A stretch of 6,905 nucleotides of DNA from Acidobacteriota bacterium (GCA_021828245.1 JAKASC010000126.1:1-6905), one strand, 5' to 3'. Shown: positions 1 to 6,529, numbered from the stretch's first letter. A program made the numbers and translations. Notes: generated from the letters alone by a model not told the origin.

Positions 1-775
1 CCTTGCACTCCTCCGGCGTCACGTCACCCAAGACCGCGAGAGCGGTGTTGGCGGGACGAAAATATTTGGCATGAAAGCGCTCCAAATCCTCGCGCGTTAT
101 CGCATCGAGCGTGGCCTCGGTTCCTTCGGGAGGATGCGCGTAAGGCGTTCCGGCGAGCAGAGCCTCGCGCACGAGGGTGTGAGCGACGTAGTGGGGATCA
201 TCTTTCAGCACGCGAAGCGCGGAAATCGTTTGCCGACGGTAACGCTGCATTTCACTGGGCGCAAACGCGGGATGGATGAGCATGTCCGACAGCAGGCGAA
301 AGGCCAACGCTTGGCGGTCCGCCAGCACGCTCACGCTGGCCATCGTCTCATCCCAGCCGGCGCCGGCTTGCATGGACCCTCCGGCTGCGTCAATAATCTG
401 GGCCAACTGCAGGGCGGATTGCCGCGCGGTGCCTTGCGTGAGCAAGCCCGCCACAAACTGGGCGGTTCCCGCGCGCCCCGGAGGGTCCTCGCTCGACCCC
501 GCCATCACCATGGCGTGCAAAGTGACCAGCGGATCCGAGCGGCGCTCTATCAACAGCACGCGGAGACCGTTCGGCAAGGTCTCGAGAAGCGGTTGAGGAA
601 GCGACACCGCCGAGGGCGACGGCACGGCGGGCGGAACGTTGACGCTTCCCTGCCCTCCGGCGGTTCCAACCGAGGCCGCGAACACCAAGAGAGCGGCGAC
701 GATGCATTTCCGATGGTTTTGCGAGCGCATTCGCGCTGGGCCTTTCAAGCCGAGAGGATGGATTTGGCGGCCCAT
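1..775 (-). CDS. M16-family peptidase-like protein, non-catalytic partner (3' end cut by window)
   Basis: The frame is open from an ATG at 775 to the left edge: 258 residues of the N-terminal part, with the C-terminal part missing. An M16 N-terminal fold is recognisable from 'LPNGLRVLLIE' (about 67-77) and 'FHAKYFRPANTALAVLGDV' (234-252). The stretch equivalent to the zinc motif reads GTAQFVAGLLTQGT (103-116), so H, E and H are replaced by Q106, A109 and G110. The position aligning with the third ligand Glu is L187. By family precedent (paired M16 proteins, mitochondrial processing peptidase alpha subunit) it should be an inactive partner that helps hold substrate. The start lies two bases after the stop of the catalytic gene, suggesting translational coupling. 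Residues 16-43 (MRSQNHRKC, then a run rich in A, L and V) look like a signal peptide, so the in-frame ATG at 730, preceded by AAAGG, may be the true start. Family assignment is firm; partner function is inferred. Confidence 0.88.
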   Translation of the reverse strand, partial: MGRQIHPLGLKGPARMRSQNHRKCIVAALLVFAASVGTAGGQGSVNVPPAVPSPSAVSLPQPLLETLPNGLRVLLIERRSDPLVTLHAMVMAGSSEDPPGRAGTAQFVAGLLTQGTARQSALQLAQIIDAAGGSMQAGAGWDETMASVSVLADRQALAFRLLSDMLIHPAFAPSEMQRYRRQTISALRVLKDDPHYVAHTLVREALLAGTPYAHPPEGTEATLDAITREDLERFHAKYFRPANTALAVLGDVTPEECK

Positions 776-777
776 AT

Positions 778-2169
778 CTATCGGCTCGGGTCCACCTCAA
801 TCACCGTCAGATTGCGCCGAACAAAATATTTCCGCGCCACGCTTTGAATCTCCCGGGGCGTAACGGCCAACAGCCGCGTCATGGCCGTGTTGATAGCGTT
901 GGGATCGTTCAAAATGACCGCATCATAGCCAAGCTGTTCGGCCTCGCCGCGCGAGGTCTCTCGCTCCCGCGCCCAATGGAATACCATTTGGCGCTCCGCC
1001 TTTTCGAGGGTCGCTTGGCTGACGGGCCGGCTCTTCAACTGCCGCAGAATAGCGCGAACCGCCGCCTCGCCCTGGGCGACCGTGGCGCCGCGGTTCATCA
1101 CGGCGAAGATGAGAAACAGATTGGGGTCTTCGGTCAGGTTAGCTTCGGCTTGCGATTCCAGGGCCATCTGTTTTCTGTAAACCAGTTCCCGATAGAGCAG
1201 CGAGCTTTCGCCTTGCGACAGAATGTCGGCGAGCAATCGCAGCGGGTAGGAATCCGGCGTCCCATCCGCCGGAATATGAAACCCCATGACGAAGGCGGGC
1301 AGCGCGACATCCTCGTGAAGCTGAACCTTCCGCTCGTGGGTTTGCGGAGGCTCCTGGGGGATTTGCCGAGGAATCGGCTGGGCGCTGCGCCTCAATGGAC
1401 CAAAGTATTTTCGGATGAGGGCTTCCGTTCTTGCCGGCGGAAAATCCCCCGTCACTACCAGCGTGGCATTGTTGGGAACGTAATAAGTGTCATGGAATTG
1501 CCTCACCTCATTCAACCTGGCGCGGTTAAGGTCTTTGACGCTGCCGATGGGCAAGTGCCGGTACGGGCTCACCTTGAAAGCGGTCTGGTAAAGCTTCTCG
1601 ATGACGTTCCCGTAAGGCTGGCTTTCGAGCCGATAACGGCGTTCGTCCTCTACCACTTGTCGCTCCGTTTCAAAGGCGCGACGGGTGATGGACAAGTTTC
1701 TCATCCGGTCGGCTTCCAGCCAAAGGGCGAGCGGCAGCGTGCTGCTCGGAACGGTCTCCCAAAAAACCGTGGCATCCACGGTGGTGTAAGCGTTGTCCAC
1801 GCCTCCGGTACTGACGATATCGCGCGAGAAGACGCCGCGGCCAACGTCCACCGTGCCGTCAAACATCAGGTGCTCAAACAAGTGGGCGAAGCCGCTCATG
1901 CCGGGCGCTTCGTTTTTGGAGCCGACGTGATACCACACCTCCAAGGTCGCCACGGAGGCGCGGCCTTGCGGGGCTAAAACCGCTTTGAGCCCGTTCGATA
2001 CCGTGATTTCTCGGAGGGAAACGCGGGGCAGCGGCTCCATGGCCGCGGCGCGGCCTGCCATCGCAACCGCCATGATGATGGCCAATGACCACGCGGAATA
2101 CAGGTGTCCTGGGGAAACGCTGATTCGGACATGCGAAGGAGTCAAGTACCGCAAAAGGAAGTTTAGCAT
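778..2169 (-). CDS. M16-family zinc metallopeptidase, catalytic (pitrilysin/processing-peptidase type), exported
   Basis: A 463-residue protein, the usual size for a single M16 unit of two homologous halves. The inverted zinc motif HLFEH is at 96-100 inside 'GFAHLFEHLMFDGT': H96 and H100 are predicted zinc ligands and E99 the catalytic base. E176 in 'ERQVVEDERR' sits 76 residues after H100, matching the third ligand of the family. The C-terminal half starts around 270 and contains 'ILSQGESSLLYREL' (316-329), the conserved M16 C-domain segment. Residues 27-43 (AWSLAIIMAVAMAGRAA) form a hydrophobic core ending in small residues, so Sec export to the periplasm or outer surface is likely. The n-region before it is long (about 25 residues), and no clear Shine-Dalgarno precedes the ATG, so the start could be further downstream. 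It is followed after two bases by an M16 gene that lacks the catalytic residues. It probably degrades peptides or processes secreted proteins; the actual substrate cannot be told from sequence. Confidence 0.93.
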   Translation of the reverse strand: MLNFLLRYLTPSHVRISVSPGHLYSAWSLAIIMAVAMAGRAAAMEPLPRVSLREITVSNGLKAVLAPQGRASVATLEVWYHVGSKNEAPGMSGFAHLFEHLMFDGTVDVGRGVFSRDIVSTGGVDNAYTTVDATVFWETVPSSTLPLALWLEADRMRNLSITRRAFETERQVVEDERRYRLESQPYGNVIEKLYQTAFKVSPYRHLPIGSVKDLNRARLNEVRQFHDTYYVPNNATLVVTGDFPPARTEALIRKYFGPLRRSAQPIPRQIPQEPPQTHERKVQLHEDVALPAFVMGFHIPADGTPDSYPLRLLADILSQGESSLLYRELVYRKQMALESQAEANLTEDPNLFLIFAVMNRGATVAQGEAAVRAILRQLKSRPVSQATLEKAERQMVFHWARERETSRGEAEQLGYDAVILNDPNAINTAMTRLLAVTPREIQSVARKYFVRRNLTVIEVDPSR

Positions 2170-2280
2170 AGGTGTAAATGCCCGAGGGCTCCGGCTCTTT
2201 CCGCCACGTCACAACCCTTGCGGGCATTCGCCTGCCCCTTGGTTATCCTTCTTGCTCGCGGCGCTAAAACCGAAGCGCAG

Positions 2281-2288
2281 GTTATACT
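2281..2288. promoter_or_regulatory. Overlapping divergent -10-like hexamers in the M16 / TMTC-like intergenic region
   Basis: On the plus strand TATACT (2283-2288) is one mismatch from the sigma-70 -10 consensus. On the minus strand TATAAC (2286 down to 2281) is also close, and the two share four base pairs. This is the most AT-rich spot in the 124-bp divergent region. No credible -35 was found at 15-19 bp on either side, and there is no extended -10 TG. The plus-strand element would start transcription at about 2294-2296, essentially on the GTG start codon of the TMTC-like gene. The remaining intergenic bases (2170-2280) show no other recognisable signal. Confidence 0.22.
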
Positions 2289-2293
2289 GAATC

Positions 2294-4144
2294 GTGCTCA
2301 ACGTGCTCCTTTCGCGCTTCTCCACGCATGAACGCCCCGGCCAGGATTCCCTCGCGCTGCGCCGCCTTGCCGAGGGGCTGGTGCTGCTGGCCACGTTGGT
2401 CGTTTTCAGCGGGACGGTGGATTTCGGTTTTGTCTATGACGACCACGTCCAAATCGTCCTGAATCCCTTTTTGCGAACCTGGCATTTCGTGGGGCGCTAT
2501 TTCACGCGCGATGTTTGGAGTCAATCTGGCCGCGGGCAAGGCAGCAGTTATTACCGCCCTCTGTTTCTCTTATGGCTGCGTCTCAATTACTGGTTGTTTC
2601 ATTTGAAGCCGGCGGGTTGGCATGTGGCCGCCGTCCTGCTTCACGTCGGCGTGACGTGGCTTGTGTATCGGCTGGCCGCGCGCCTGCTCCGCGATGCGTG
2701 GAAAGCCGCCTGGGTCGCCGCGCTGTTCGGCCTCAATCCGATTCATTTGGAAGCCGTCGCCTGGGTCTCCGGCGTCACCGATCCCTTAACCGCGATTTTC
2801 CTTCTTTCCGCGTTTCTTGCTTACCTTCAATCCCGCCAGGGGCTGCGCGGAAAATGGCGCTGGGCCGCCGTTTCCTGGTTACTCTTCGCGCTTGGCCTGC
2901 TCACCAAGGAGACCGCCGTCACTTTTCCGTTGATCGTCGCGGCCTACGACGGACTGCTCGGCTCATATTCGCCCGCGACCGAGCTGCCTCGGCGGCTCGA
3001 ACCCACACCATCACCCCTCGCTCGAAGCCGAGCCAAGGCATGGTGGACTCGCTGGCGCTCGGCTTTCTTCGCGGCCGCACCTTATCTCTTGCTTAGCCTG
3101 GCGTACCTGCTGCTGCGCGTGTGGATCTTCGGCAGCATCACCGGCCCAACCCGTCCCCGACCCTGGCGCTTTACGCTATTCACTTTGCCGACGGTTCTCT
3201 GGACTTATCTTCGTCTGTTGATTTGGCCGAGTCCGCTTTCCATCTATTACGATATGCCCTGGATTCATCATCCGAGCCTTTGGCAATTTTGGCTGCCGCT
3301 GTTGGGTCTTGCGCTGGTCGTCATCGCCCTTGCCGGGTGGTCATGGCGTCGGCCCGTGGTGGGGTGGGCGGCGTTGTGGATTCTGGTTTTTCTTGCTCCC
3401 GTCTTGGACTTAGCTCTGTTGCCGTCGGACAATTTGGTGCAAGACCGGTATTTGTACTTGCCATCCATCGGCTTTTCGATTCTGCTGGTTGAGCTCTTAG
3501 CGTCGCTTTTTCGGCGTCGCTCGAATCCCGCCCGGCTCTCCCGGGTTGCCACCGGCGTGGCCACGCTCATTCTCATGGCCTACGCCACAACCACGCTGGC
3601 GCAAAGCACCTACTGGGCGAATGACACGCTGCTCTATTATCACGCCGTTCAAGTGGCTCCTGAGAGCCCCAACGCCAAAACCGCGCTCGGCACGGCACTG
3701 ATGGCGGACAAGCATTACCGCAAAGCCATCAACCTGTTCCGCGCCGCCATTGCCGAGGCCCCCGATTTCTCCTATCCGTGGGACGACCTGGCCTATCTCT
3801 ATTATCAAACCGGCAATTACCGCCAAGCCGTTGCCTGCGCCGAGCAATTCTTGCGCCTTAGCCCCGACATGCCGGACGGCTATTACCTGTTGGGCATTTC
3901 CGAATATCAACTCGGGCACGCGCGTCGCGCCGCCGAGGTGCTCGGTTACGCGGCTTCGCTCAAGCCCTACGCTTACGGTTTCCACTATGCGTTGGGTTTG
4001 GCCTTGCTCAAAGAAGGCCATCGAAGGCGGGCGCTTTTGGAATTTGAAGCCGAGCCGCGCCAGAGCACTCAGTGGGCCGCCGCACAAAAACAGATTGCTC
4101 TCTTAACCCGAACCTCCTCGAATTCGCTGCGGCCTGCGCCCTAA
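2294..4144 (+). CDS. TMTC-like polytopic membrane protein with C-terminal TPRs (putative GT-C glycosyltransferase)
   Basis: 616 residues from a GTG start. Roughly the first 440 carry about a dozen hydrophobic segments (for example 24-42, 108-127, 137-155, 163-180, 259-279, 332-350, 356-378, 386-405, 418-435). The first loop has 'FVYDDHVQIVLNP' (46-58), with paired Asp as in the acidic motif of GT-C enzymes. Then follow 'SYYRPLFLLWLRLNYW' (85-100), 'FGLNPIHLEAVAWVSG' (145-160), 'LGLLTKETAVTFPL' (200-213) and 'DRYLYLPSIGF' (384-394). These blocks follow the order of animal TMTC1-4, protein O-mannosyltransferases with a DUF1736 region. Residues about 457-590 hold three to four TPR units (such as 'YRKAINLFRAAIAEAP'), also as in TMTC. 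It may therefore transfer a lipid-linked sugar to protein or polymer outside the membrane, with TPRs binding the acceptor; that role is inferred and no partner gene is adjacent. No Shine-Dalgarno precedes the GTG, and a second in-frame GTG lies at 2303, so the start is uncertain. Confidence 0.85.
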   Translation: MLNVLLSRFSTHERPGQDSLALRRLAEGLVLLATLVVFSGTVDFGFVYDDHVQIVLNPFLRTWHFVGRYFTRDVWSQSGRGQGSSYYRPLFLLWLRLNYWLFHLKPAGWHVAAVLLHVGVTWLVYRLAARLLRDAWKAAWVAALFGLNPIHLEAVAWVSGVTDPLTAIFLLSAFLAYLQSRQGLRGKWRWAAVSWLLFALGLLTKETAVTFPLIVAAYDGLLGSYSPATELPRRLEPTPSPLARSRAKAWWTRWRSAFFAAAPYLLLSLAYLLLRVWIFGSITGPTRPRPWRFTLFTLPTVLWTYLRLLIWPSPLSIYYDMPWIHHPSLWQFWLPLLGLALVVIALAGWSWRRPVVGWAALWILVFLAPVLDLALLPSDNLVQDRYLYLPSIGFSILLVELLASLFRRRSNPARLSRVATGVATLILMAYATTTLAQSTYWANDTLLYYHAVQVAPESPNAKTALGTALMADKHYRKAINLFRAAIAEAPDFSYPWDDLAYLYYQTGNYRQAVACAEQFLRLSPDMPDGYYLLGISEYQLGHARRAAEVLGYAASLKPYAYGFHYALGLALLKEGHRRRALLEFEAEPRQSTQWAAAQKQIALLTRTSSNSLRPAP

Positions 4145-4199
4145 CCGTGGGCGTCGCATCGCGACGTTGGCTGATGAGCCGAGCGCTCACGGGTCCCGC
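4145..4199. terminator. Hairpin-forming convergent intergenic region (possible bidirectional terminator)
   Basis: The 55 bp between the stop codons of the converging TMTC-like and nadE genes contain a perfect hairpin, CGTCGC-ATC-GCGACG (4152-4166). A smaller one, GGCT-GATG-AGCC, spans 4169-4180. Both are enclosed by CCGTG (4145-4149) pairing with CACGG (4188-4192). The position between converging ends suits transcription termination in both directions. No T-tract follows on either strand, so it is not a textbook intrinsic terminator. Confidence 0.38.
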
Positions 4200-5840
4200 T
4201 TACTCTTCAAACTTCTGCGCGATGGGATATCGCCGGCCCATGCCAAACGCCTTGGCCGTCACTTTGAGTGCCGGAGCGGCTTGTTGTCGCTTATATTCGG
4301 CGCGTGCCACACGCCGTACAACGTCCCGCACCACGCTTTCCTCCACTCCCAGCGTCTGAACAATTTCGGCCACGCTCATATTTTCTTCAATGCTGGCCCG
4401 CAAGATCGGATCCAGCACCTCGTAGGGCGGCAGCGTGTCCTGGTCGGTTTGGTTCGGGCGCAGCTCGGCCGACGGCGCTTTTTCCAGGCATGCTTCCGGT
4501 ATCCGAATTCCCTTCCGATTCGCGTACCGGGCCAATTCATAGACCATGGTCTTCGGCACATCGGCAATCACCGAGAGTCCACCCGCCATGTCGCCGTACA
4601 GCGTGCAGTAGCCGACCGCCAACTCTGACTTGTTGCCGGTACTCAGCAGCAGGTCGCCGGATTTATTGGAAAGCGCCATCAGCAGGTTGCCGCGAATTCG
4701 GGCTTGCAAATTCTCTTCGGTCACGTCACGCGGCAAACCCTCAAAAACCGGGTCGAGCGTCTCCAGGTATTTTTCAAAGATAGGCGTTATCGGAACCACG
4801 CGAAAATCAATGCCCAGATTTCTCGCGAGGGCTTCGGCATCCCGCACGCTGCCCGGCGAAGAGTATGGCCCGGGCATGGAAATCCCCCGCGCGTTCTCCG
4901 GCCCCAGCGCGTCAGCGGCAATCGTCGCCACCAGCGACGAATCAATCCCGCCGCTCAGCCCCACCAGCACCTTGCGAAAGCCGCATTTCCGCACGTAGTC
5001 GCGGGTTCCCAGCATCAAGGCTTGGTAGATCTCCTCCGACGGCGAAGATGGAGCCTCGTGAATTTCGCGCTGTGTTCCGTCGGTCTCAAAAACCACTAGG
5101 TCTTCCTCGAACGACCGCGCTCGCGCCAACAAGTCGCCCTCGGCATCAAACGCCAGGCTCGACCCATCCATAATGAGCTGGTCGTTGCCGCCCACGTGAT
5201 TGACGTACGCCACCACCATCCGCCGCTCTCGCGCAATGGCCCGCAGCATGTCGTATCGCAGCGCGATTTTTTCCGCGTGATAAGGCGAGGAGGCGATGTT
5301 GAGCAAGACTTGCGCGCCGCCTCTCGCCACTTCCTCCACCGGGTCGCGCGGGTAGAGCGGCTGCTTCCAAAAGTTTTTGTCGTTCCAAACGTCCTCGCAA
5401 ATCGTCGTGCCCAGGCGCAGGCCACCCAAGTCGCACAAGCCCGGTTGCGTGCCCGGCTCAAAGGTTCGCGATTCATCAAATACGTCGTAATAGGGCAGCA
5501 AGATTTTGGCGTAATCGAGCCGCTTTTTGCCGCCCTGAATCAGCGCCGCAGCGTTCGAGACCGCCTTGCCGGAGGTCACCCCCGACCTCCGCGCGTAGCC
5601 GACCAGAACGGCGACGTCGGGCAGCCGTGGGATGAGGCATTCCAGGGCTTGTTCGGAACGGCGCACGAAGGCCGGCTTTTCCACCAGGTCGCGCGGCGGA
5701 TAACCGCAAACCGCCAACTCCGGAAACACCACCAACTCCGCGCCGCGCGCTTTGGCCTTCTCTGCAAAGCGAACAATGCGCTCTACGTTGCCGTCAAAGT
5801 CACCAATGACCGTGTTGATTTGGGCAAGCGCGATCTTCAA
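4200..5840 (-). CDS. nadE: NAD+ synthase, glutamine-hydrolysing (NadE, glutaminase + synthetase fusion)
   Basis: Makes NAD+ from nicotinic acid adenine dinucleotide, ATP and glutamine, the last step of cytosolic NAD synthesis. The 546 residues match the two-domain bacterial enzyme. Residues 1 to about 260 are a nitrilase-type glutaminase with the triad E41 ('VVFPELAVCGYPPRDL'), K112 ('DYAKILLPYYDVFDE') and C148 ('GTTICEDVWND'). It releases ammonia from glutamine. Residues about 270-546 are the synthetase, with the ATP-pyrophosphatase loop SGGIDSS at 296-302 and the conserved 'LLLSTGNKSELAVGYCTLYGDMAGG' region (397-421). Because it carries its own glutaminase it need not rely on free ammonia. 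The start is TTG at 5840: the protein then begins KIALAQIN, as family members do, and GGAG lies nine bases upstream. It converges with the TMTC-like gene and appears to be transcribed alone, from a promoter within the repeat-bearing region upstream. All catalytic residues are present. Confidence 0.97.
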   Translation of the reverse strand: MKIALAQINTVIGDFDGNVERIVRFAEKAKARGAELVVFPELAVCGYPPRDLVEKPAFVRRSEQALECLIPRLPDVAVLVGYARRSGVTSGKAVSNAAALIQGGKKRLDYAKILLPYYDVFDESRTFEPGTQPGLCDLGGLRLGTTICEDVWNDKNFWKQPLYPRDPVEEVARGGAQVLLNIASSPYHAEKIALRYDMLRAIARERRMVVAYVNHVGGNDQLIMDGSSLAFDAEGDLLARARSFEEDLVVFETDGTQREIHEAPSSPSEEIYQALMLGTRDYVRKCGFRKVLVGLSGGIDSSLVATIAADALGPENARGISMPGPYSSPGSVRDAEALARNLGIDFRVVPITPIFEKYLETLDPVFEGLPRDVTEENLQARIRGNLLMALSNKSGDLLLSTGNKSELAVGYCTLYGDMAGGLSVIADVPKTMVYELARYANRKGIRIPEACLEKAPSAELRPNQTDQDTLPPYEVLDPILRASIEENMSVAEIVQTLGVEESVVRDVVRRVARAEYKRQQAAPALKVTAKAFGMGRRYPIAQKFEE

Positions 5841-5849
5841 GGGATTGAA

Positions 5850-5853
5850 CTCC
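5850..5853 (-). promoter_or_regulatory. Shine-Dalgarno GGAG for the TTG start of nadE
   Basis: GGAG on the minus strand ends nine bases before the TTG at 5840. There is no in-frame ATG that gives the expected N-terminus, so this site supports the TTG start. Confidence 0.6.
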
Positions 5854-5881
5854 GCGAGCCAAAAATGCCGCGCCCCTTTTG

Positions 5882-5929
5882 GTGTGGCTCAAGCGTCCCG
5901 TCCGTGCGGGAGCACGGCCCTCATGGCCG
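5882..5929. repeat. Dispersed-type non-coding repeat, copy 1
   Basis: A 48-bp unit beginning GTGTGGC, with CCGTGCGGGAGCAC in the middle (5902-5915) and ending ATGGCCG. It aligns without gaps to 5980-6027 at a constant 98-bp offset, with 37 of 48 positions identical by hand count. The reverse strand translates to peptides such as 'GHEGRAPARTGRL', which recur in spurious proteins predicted from verrucomicrobial and planctomycetal genomes. Relative to copy 2 it has lost the perfect hairpin, so it looks like a decayed copy. Confidence 0.7.
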
Positions 5930-5979
5930 GTTGAAAGGGCACCTAGTGTAGTGCGTCCAACGCTCCTTTGCAATGTCCA

Positions 5980-6027
5980 GTGTGGCACGGGCATCCTGCC
6001 CGTGCGGGAGCACACCAATGATGGCCG
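5980..6027. repeat. Dispersed-type non-coding repeat, copy 2
   Basis: Second copy of the unit at 5882-5929. It shares the exact 14-mer CCGTGCGGGAGCAC (6000-6013) and the flanking blocks GTGTGGC and ATGGCCG. This copy contains a perfect inverted repeat. Read on the minus strand it gives 'RTGRMPVPHW', a peptide signature I recognise from the same repeat family. Membership in a genome-wide family is inferred; only two copies are visible here. Confidence 0.7.
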
Positions 6028-6039
6028 TGCTGTGCCACA
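5981..6039. repeat. Palindromic (REP-like) element with nested inverted repeats
   Basis: The outer arms TGTGGCAC (5981-5988) and GTGCCACA (6032-6039) are perfect 8-bp complements. Overlapping the left outer arm is a perfect 8-bp hairpin, CACGGGCA-TCC-TGCCCGTG (5986-6004). The two stems share bases 5986-5988, so they would be alternative rather than simultaneous folds. The size, GC-rich stem and intergenic position resemble REP/MITE-type elements. No transposase is nearby. Confidence 0.55.
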
Positions 6040-6053
6040 AGCTCCGAGCCGCC

Positions 6054-6081
6054 ATTGTAGCGCGCACGGCGGCGCGGGCAA
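6054..6081 (-). promoter_or_regulatory. Candidate sigma-70 promoter for nadE
   Basis: Minus-strand TTGCCC (6081 to 6076; 4 of 6 consensus) and TACAAT (6059 to 6054; 5 of 6) are separated by 16 bp. Transcription would start near 6047, giving a leader of about 207 nt to the nadE TTG start. That leader would contain both repeat copies and the palindromic element. Confidence 0.4.
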
Positions 6082-6135
6082 GCCACTTTATCCGCCTGCC
6101 GGTTTCAAGCTGAGTGCTAGGGAATGGAGTACAGG

Positions 6136-6179
6136 AAAACGGTGCGGCGGGCGCGAGCTCACTCATCAGGCCGCGCCCG
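6136..6179 (-). terminator. Possible terminator downstream of the Fe-S carrier gene
   Basis: Perfect 8-bp GC-only arms (6172-6179 and 6148-6155) flank a 16-nt loop, starting about 24 bases past the stop of the gene at 6203-6529. Four T residues (6139 to 6136 read on the minus strand) follow, but only after an 8-nt gap, so it is a weak intrinsic terminator at best. Confidence 0.33.
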
Positions 6180-6202
6180 GCTCGAAGAGAATGGCCGCGC
6201 GG

Positions 6203-6529
6203 TTATACCGTGAACGAACTGCCGCAGCCGCACGTCGTTTTGACGTTGGGGTTATCGAACTTAAAGCCCGACCCTTCCAGGCTCTCCACAAAATCAATCT
6301 TGGTGCCGTTCAGGTACATCAATGACGCCTGATCAACAAACACCTTCAGCCCGTCAAATTCGTAGGTCTTATCAATCGGGTTGGTTTCGTTTTCAAAGTT
6401 CATCTGGTAAGAGAACCCGGAACAGCCGCCTCCCACCACCGCCAAGCGCAACCCGAGGGGCTGGGGATTCTGCTGCGCCATAATCTCCTTAACCTTGCTC
6501 ACCGCCAGGGGTGTCAGCTCAAGACCCAT
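6203..6529 (-). CDS. erpA: A-type iron-sulfur cluster carrier/insertion protein (ErpA/IscA/HesB family)
   Basis: A 108-residue protein spanning the whole family domain. It binds a [2Fe-2S] or [4Fe-4S] cluster, or iron, and passes it to apo-enzymes in the cytoplasm. The three invariant cysteines are present: C36 in 'GGGCSGFSY' (33-41), and C100 and C102 in 'TTCGCGSSF' (98-106). The terminal block 'NPNVKTTCGCGSSFTV' is closer to E. coli ErpA than to IscA, so I favour the ErpA subtype; the exact paralogue is not certain. The ATG is supported by GGAGG nine bases upstream (6543-6539), with a second AAGGAG lying almost against the start. No isc or suf genes are adjacent. It follows the partial gene at the right edge by 140 bp and seems to have its own promoter. 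Confidence 0.95.
   Translation of the reverse strand: MGLELTPLAVSKVKEIMAQQNPQPLGLRLAVVGGGCSGFSYQMNFENETNPIDKTYEFDGLKVFVDQASLMYLNGTKIDFVESLEGSGFKFDNPNVKTTCGCGSSFTV

Larger units (their letters stand above)
5841..6202. other. 362-bp gene-free region upstream of nadE
   Basis: No credible coding frame is present. Short open frames across it (for example minus 5800-6081) run out of nadE in a wrong frame and are made of translated repeat sequence. It holds the nadE Shine-Dalgarno, two diverged direct repeats, a palindromic element, a promoter candidate for nadE and a weak terminator candidate for the Fe-S carrier gene, each listed separately. I checked 6028-6202 for a tRNA or other recognisable RNA and saw none. 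Confidence 0.75.

Noticed and set aside
71..847. Plus-strand open frame of 258 codons at the left edge
   Set aside because: It is antisense to the M16 partner gene, whose minus-strand frame shows clear family motifs. The plus-strand product is rich in R, G and H with no fold-like pattern.
844..1977. Long plus-strand open frame (377 codons)
   Set aside because: It lies wholly opposite the catalytic M16 gene, which has intact motifs. The plus-strand translation has no recognisable domain and is an antisense shadow of GC-rich coding DNA.
2222..2237. Inverted repeat GGGCA/TGCCC in the divergent intergenic region
   Set aside because: A five-base stem with a six-base loop is expected by chance at this base composition, and it has no T-tract or positional support.
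5196..5951. Plus-strand open frame of 251 codons opposite the start of nadE
   Set aside because: It is antisense to the glutaminase domain of nadE and runs into the repeat region. No domain or ribosome-binding support.
5882..6027. CRISPR-like arrangement of two repeats
   Set aside because: Only two diverged copies 98 bp apart, repeat longer than and unlike CRISPR units, no further copies and no cas genes.
5841..6047. Known NAD-sensing riboswitch in the nadE leader
   Set aside because: I could not match the leader to any recognised NAD riboswitch core. The visible structure is explained by the repeats.
5800..6081. 93-codon minus-strand frame upstream of nadE
   Set aside because: It overlaps the nadE start in another frame and consists of translated repeat sequence ('GRMPVP', 'GHEGRAP'), a common source of false gene predictions.
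6028..6202. Possible tRNA or small RNA, prompted by GGTTTCAAGC at 6100-6109
   Set aside because: No cloverleaf can be drawn around it, the T-loop is not canonical and no acceptor stem pairs.
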